Shown here piece by piece: positions 56,841-57,500 of a stretch of 57,500 nt of DNA. The stretch covers positions 272,501-330,000 of the forward strand of contig CAUYUJ010020693.1 of assembly GCA_963575745.1 (NCBI GenBank). The letters run 5' to 3'. The first letter of the stretch is position 1. Each line of letters opens with the position of its first letter. A program made the position numbers and the translations under genes. The notes beneath the pieces were generated by a model. It did not search any database, was not told the origin of the DNA, and was given only the letters and a program-made list of their open reading frames with translations. The stretch is from Prorocentrum cordatum (taxonomy: Eukaryota; Sar; Dinophyceae; Prorocentrales; Prorocentraceae).

Positions 56841-57465
56841 CTCGGCGTCGTCATCGTCGTCGGCGCCCGGGGAGCCCTAAGTAGACGTAGTCTTGCCGAC
56901 TGGAAGACTGATGAGCAGTGCGTCGACCCATGATACAGTGGCTAGCGTTTGGGGCCTGCGTGCGAGGCGCGTGCGCGGCAAGCGCGCCCGCACCGCCTAC
57001 TGGGGCGTCGAGTGAATGAAGAGCGAGGCCCCACGTGGCGCAAGCTCTTTTGCTAGCTATTACAATCCGTTTTGTGCAGCTCTTGCATCTTGCAATGACT
57101 ATGGCGACAATTGGCATGCCTCAAAACATCGTCCCTCCCTTTCCTCCGACCTTCCTTTGTCGCCACACTCGTGCTCTCCACGTCATGTTGCTGCTGCCAC
57201 GTCAGCGGGGGCTCTTAGGGAGCCTGGCGAGCAGTAGTTCAATCACATGTGCCTGCGTTTATGCTGCATCAAATTGTTTGGAACCCGTTGGGTAAAGAGT
57301 TGTACCACGCAAAAGATGAAGGCACTTTGCACCTCATTTCCAGGGGGTGAAGCGGAAAGAAACAGCTTGCTCTCCACGAGACGCCCCTCGTGATTCGTGA
57401 GTTGCTCTCAGGGCCTCGATCACATCATCCTCGAACCGTTATTGTTTCTGGGACCTCGCCGATGG
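56841..57465. other. Spacer between satellite blocks
   Basis: No gene recognised; unique-looking sequence with one CATCGTCGTCG tract at 56852-56862. Confidence 0.45.
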
Positions 57466-57500
57466 CTCAAGTTAGACCTCGCCATATCTCAGGGACTGCG
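57466..57500. repeat. Partial 102-bp satellite unit at window end
   Basis: TTAGACCTCGCCATATCTCA followed by GGGACTGCG matches the middle of the satellite unit, so the satellite, or a related copy, continues beyond the window. Confidence 0.75.

Noticed and set aside
57451-57471. TGGCTCAAG near the window end as a spliced-leader relict
   Set aside because: Only nine bases match, and the sequence is explained as a variant of the 102-bp satellite unit that continues to the window end.

Overview
This window looks like nuclear DNA of a dinoflagellate, probably a GC-rich species such as Prorocentrum; the genus is inferred, not shown. The evidence is: a 20/22 match to the dinoflagellate spliced leader at 1533-1554, an apparent relict; protein-coding exons interrupted by many introns, some with GA or GC instead of GT at the donor; an intron that is itself a transposon-like 'introner' (8763-8985); degraded Ty1/copia retroelements; and very large amounts of GGA/CTC, GAT and GAC triplet repeats, mostly in introns and between genes.

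Layout. 0-4.2 kb: microsatellites, a degenerate GC-rich minisatellite, a relict spliced leader and a broken copia gag. 4.25-13.2 kb: a many-exon gene whose middle part has features reminiscent of an RNase H-fold (hAT-like) transposase, ending in a Cys-rich tail. 13.2-15.4 kb: spacer with a 347-bp inverted-repeat element built of nested palindromes. 15.36-18.25 kb: a three-exon DNA (cytosine-5) methyltransferase. 19.78-28.25 kb: a seven-exon gene of unknown function, whose last intron carries a 2.5-kb island of different composition with two long unknown ORFs. 29.7-33.6 kb: a copia gag-pol remnant (zinc knuckle, protease, integrase, start of reverse transcriptase). 35.2-39.5 kb: an AGC-type (PKA/PKG-like) protein kinase in two exons about 3.1 kb apart. 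40-57.5 kb: no convincing gene, but a series of tandem repeats (a 1.28-kb duplication, a 10-bp satellite of 1.9 kb, repeats of about 118 and 120 bp, a 102-bp satellite) and small inverted-repeat elements.

All recognisable genes lie on the + strand, as expected for unidirectional dinoflagellate gene order. The genes do not form an obvious pathway. Two themes link them: mobile DNA (copia remnants, introners, transposase-like gene) and DNA modification (methyltransferase). Exon borders are read by eye from frame continuity; those marked approximate could move by a few codons. No tRNA, rRNA or CRISPR array was seen.
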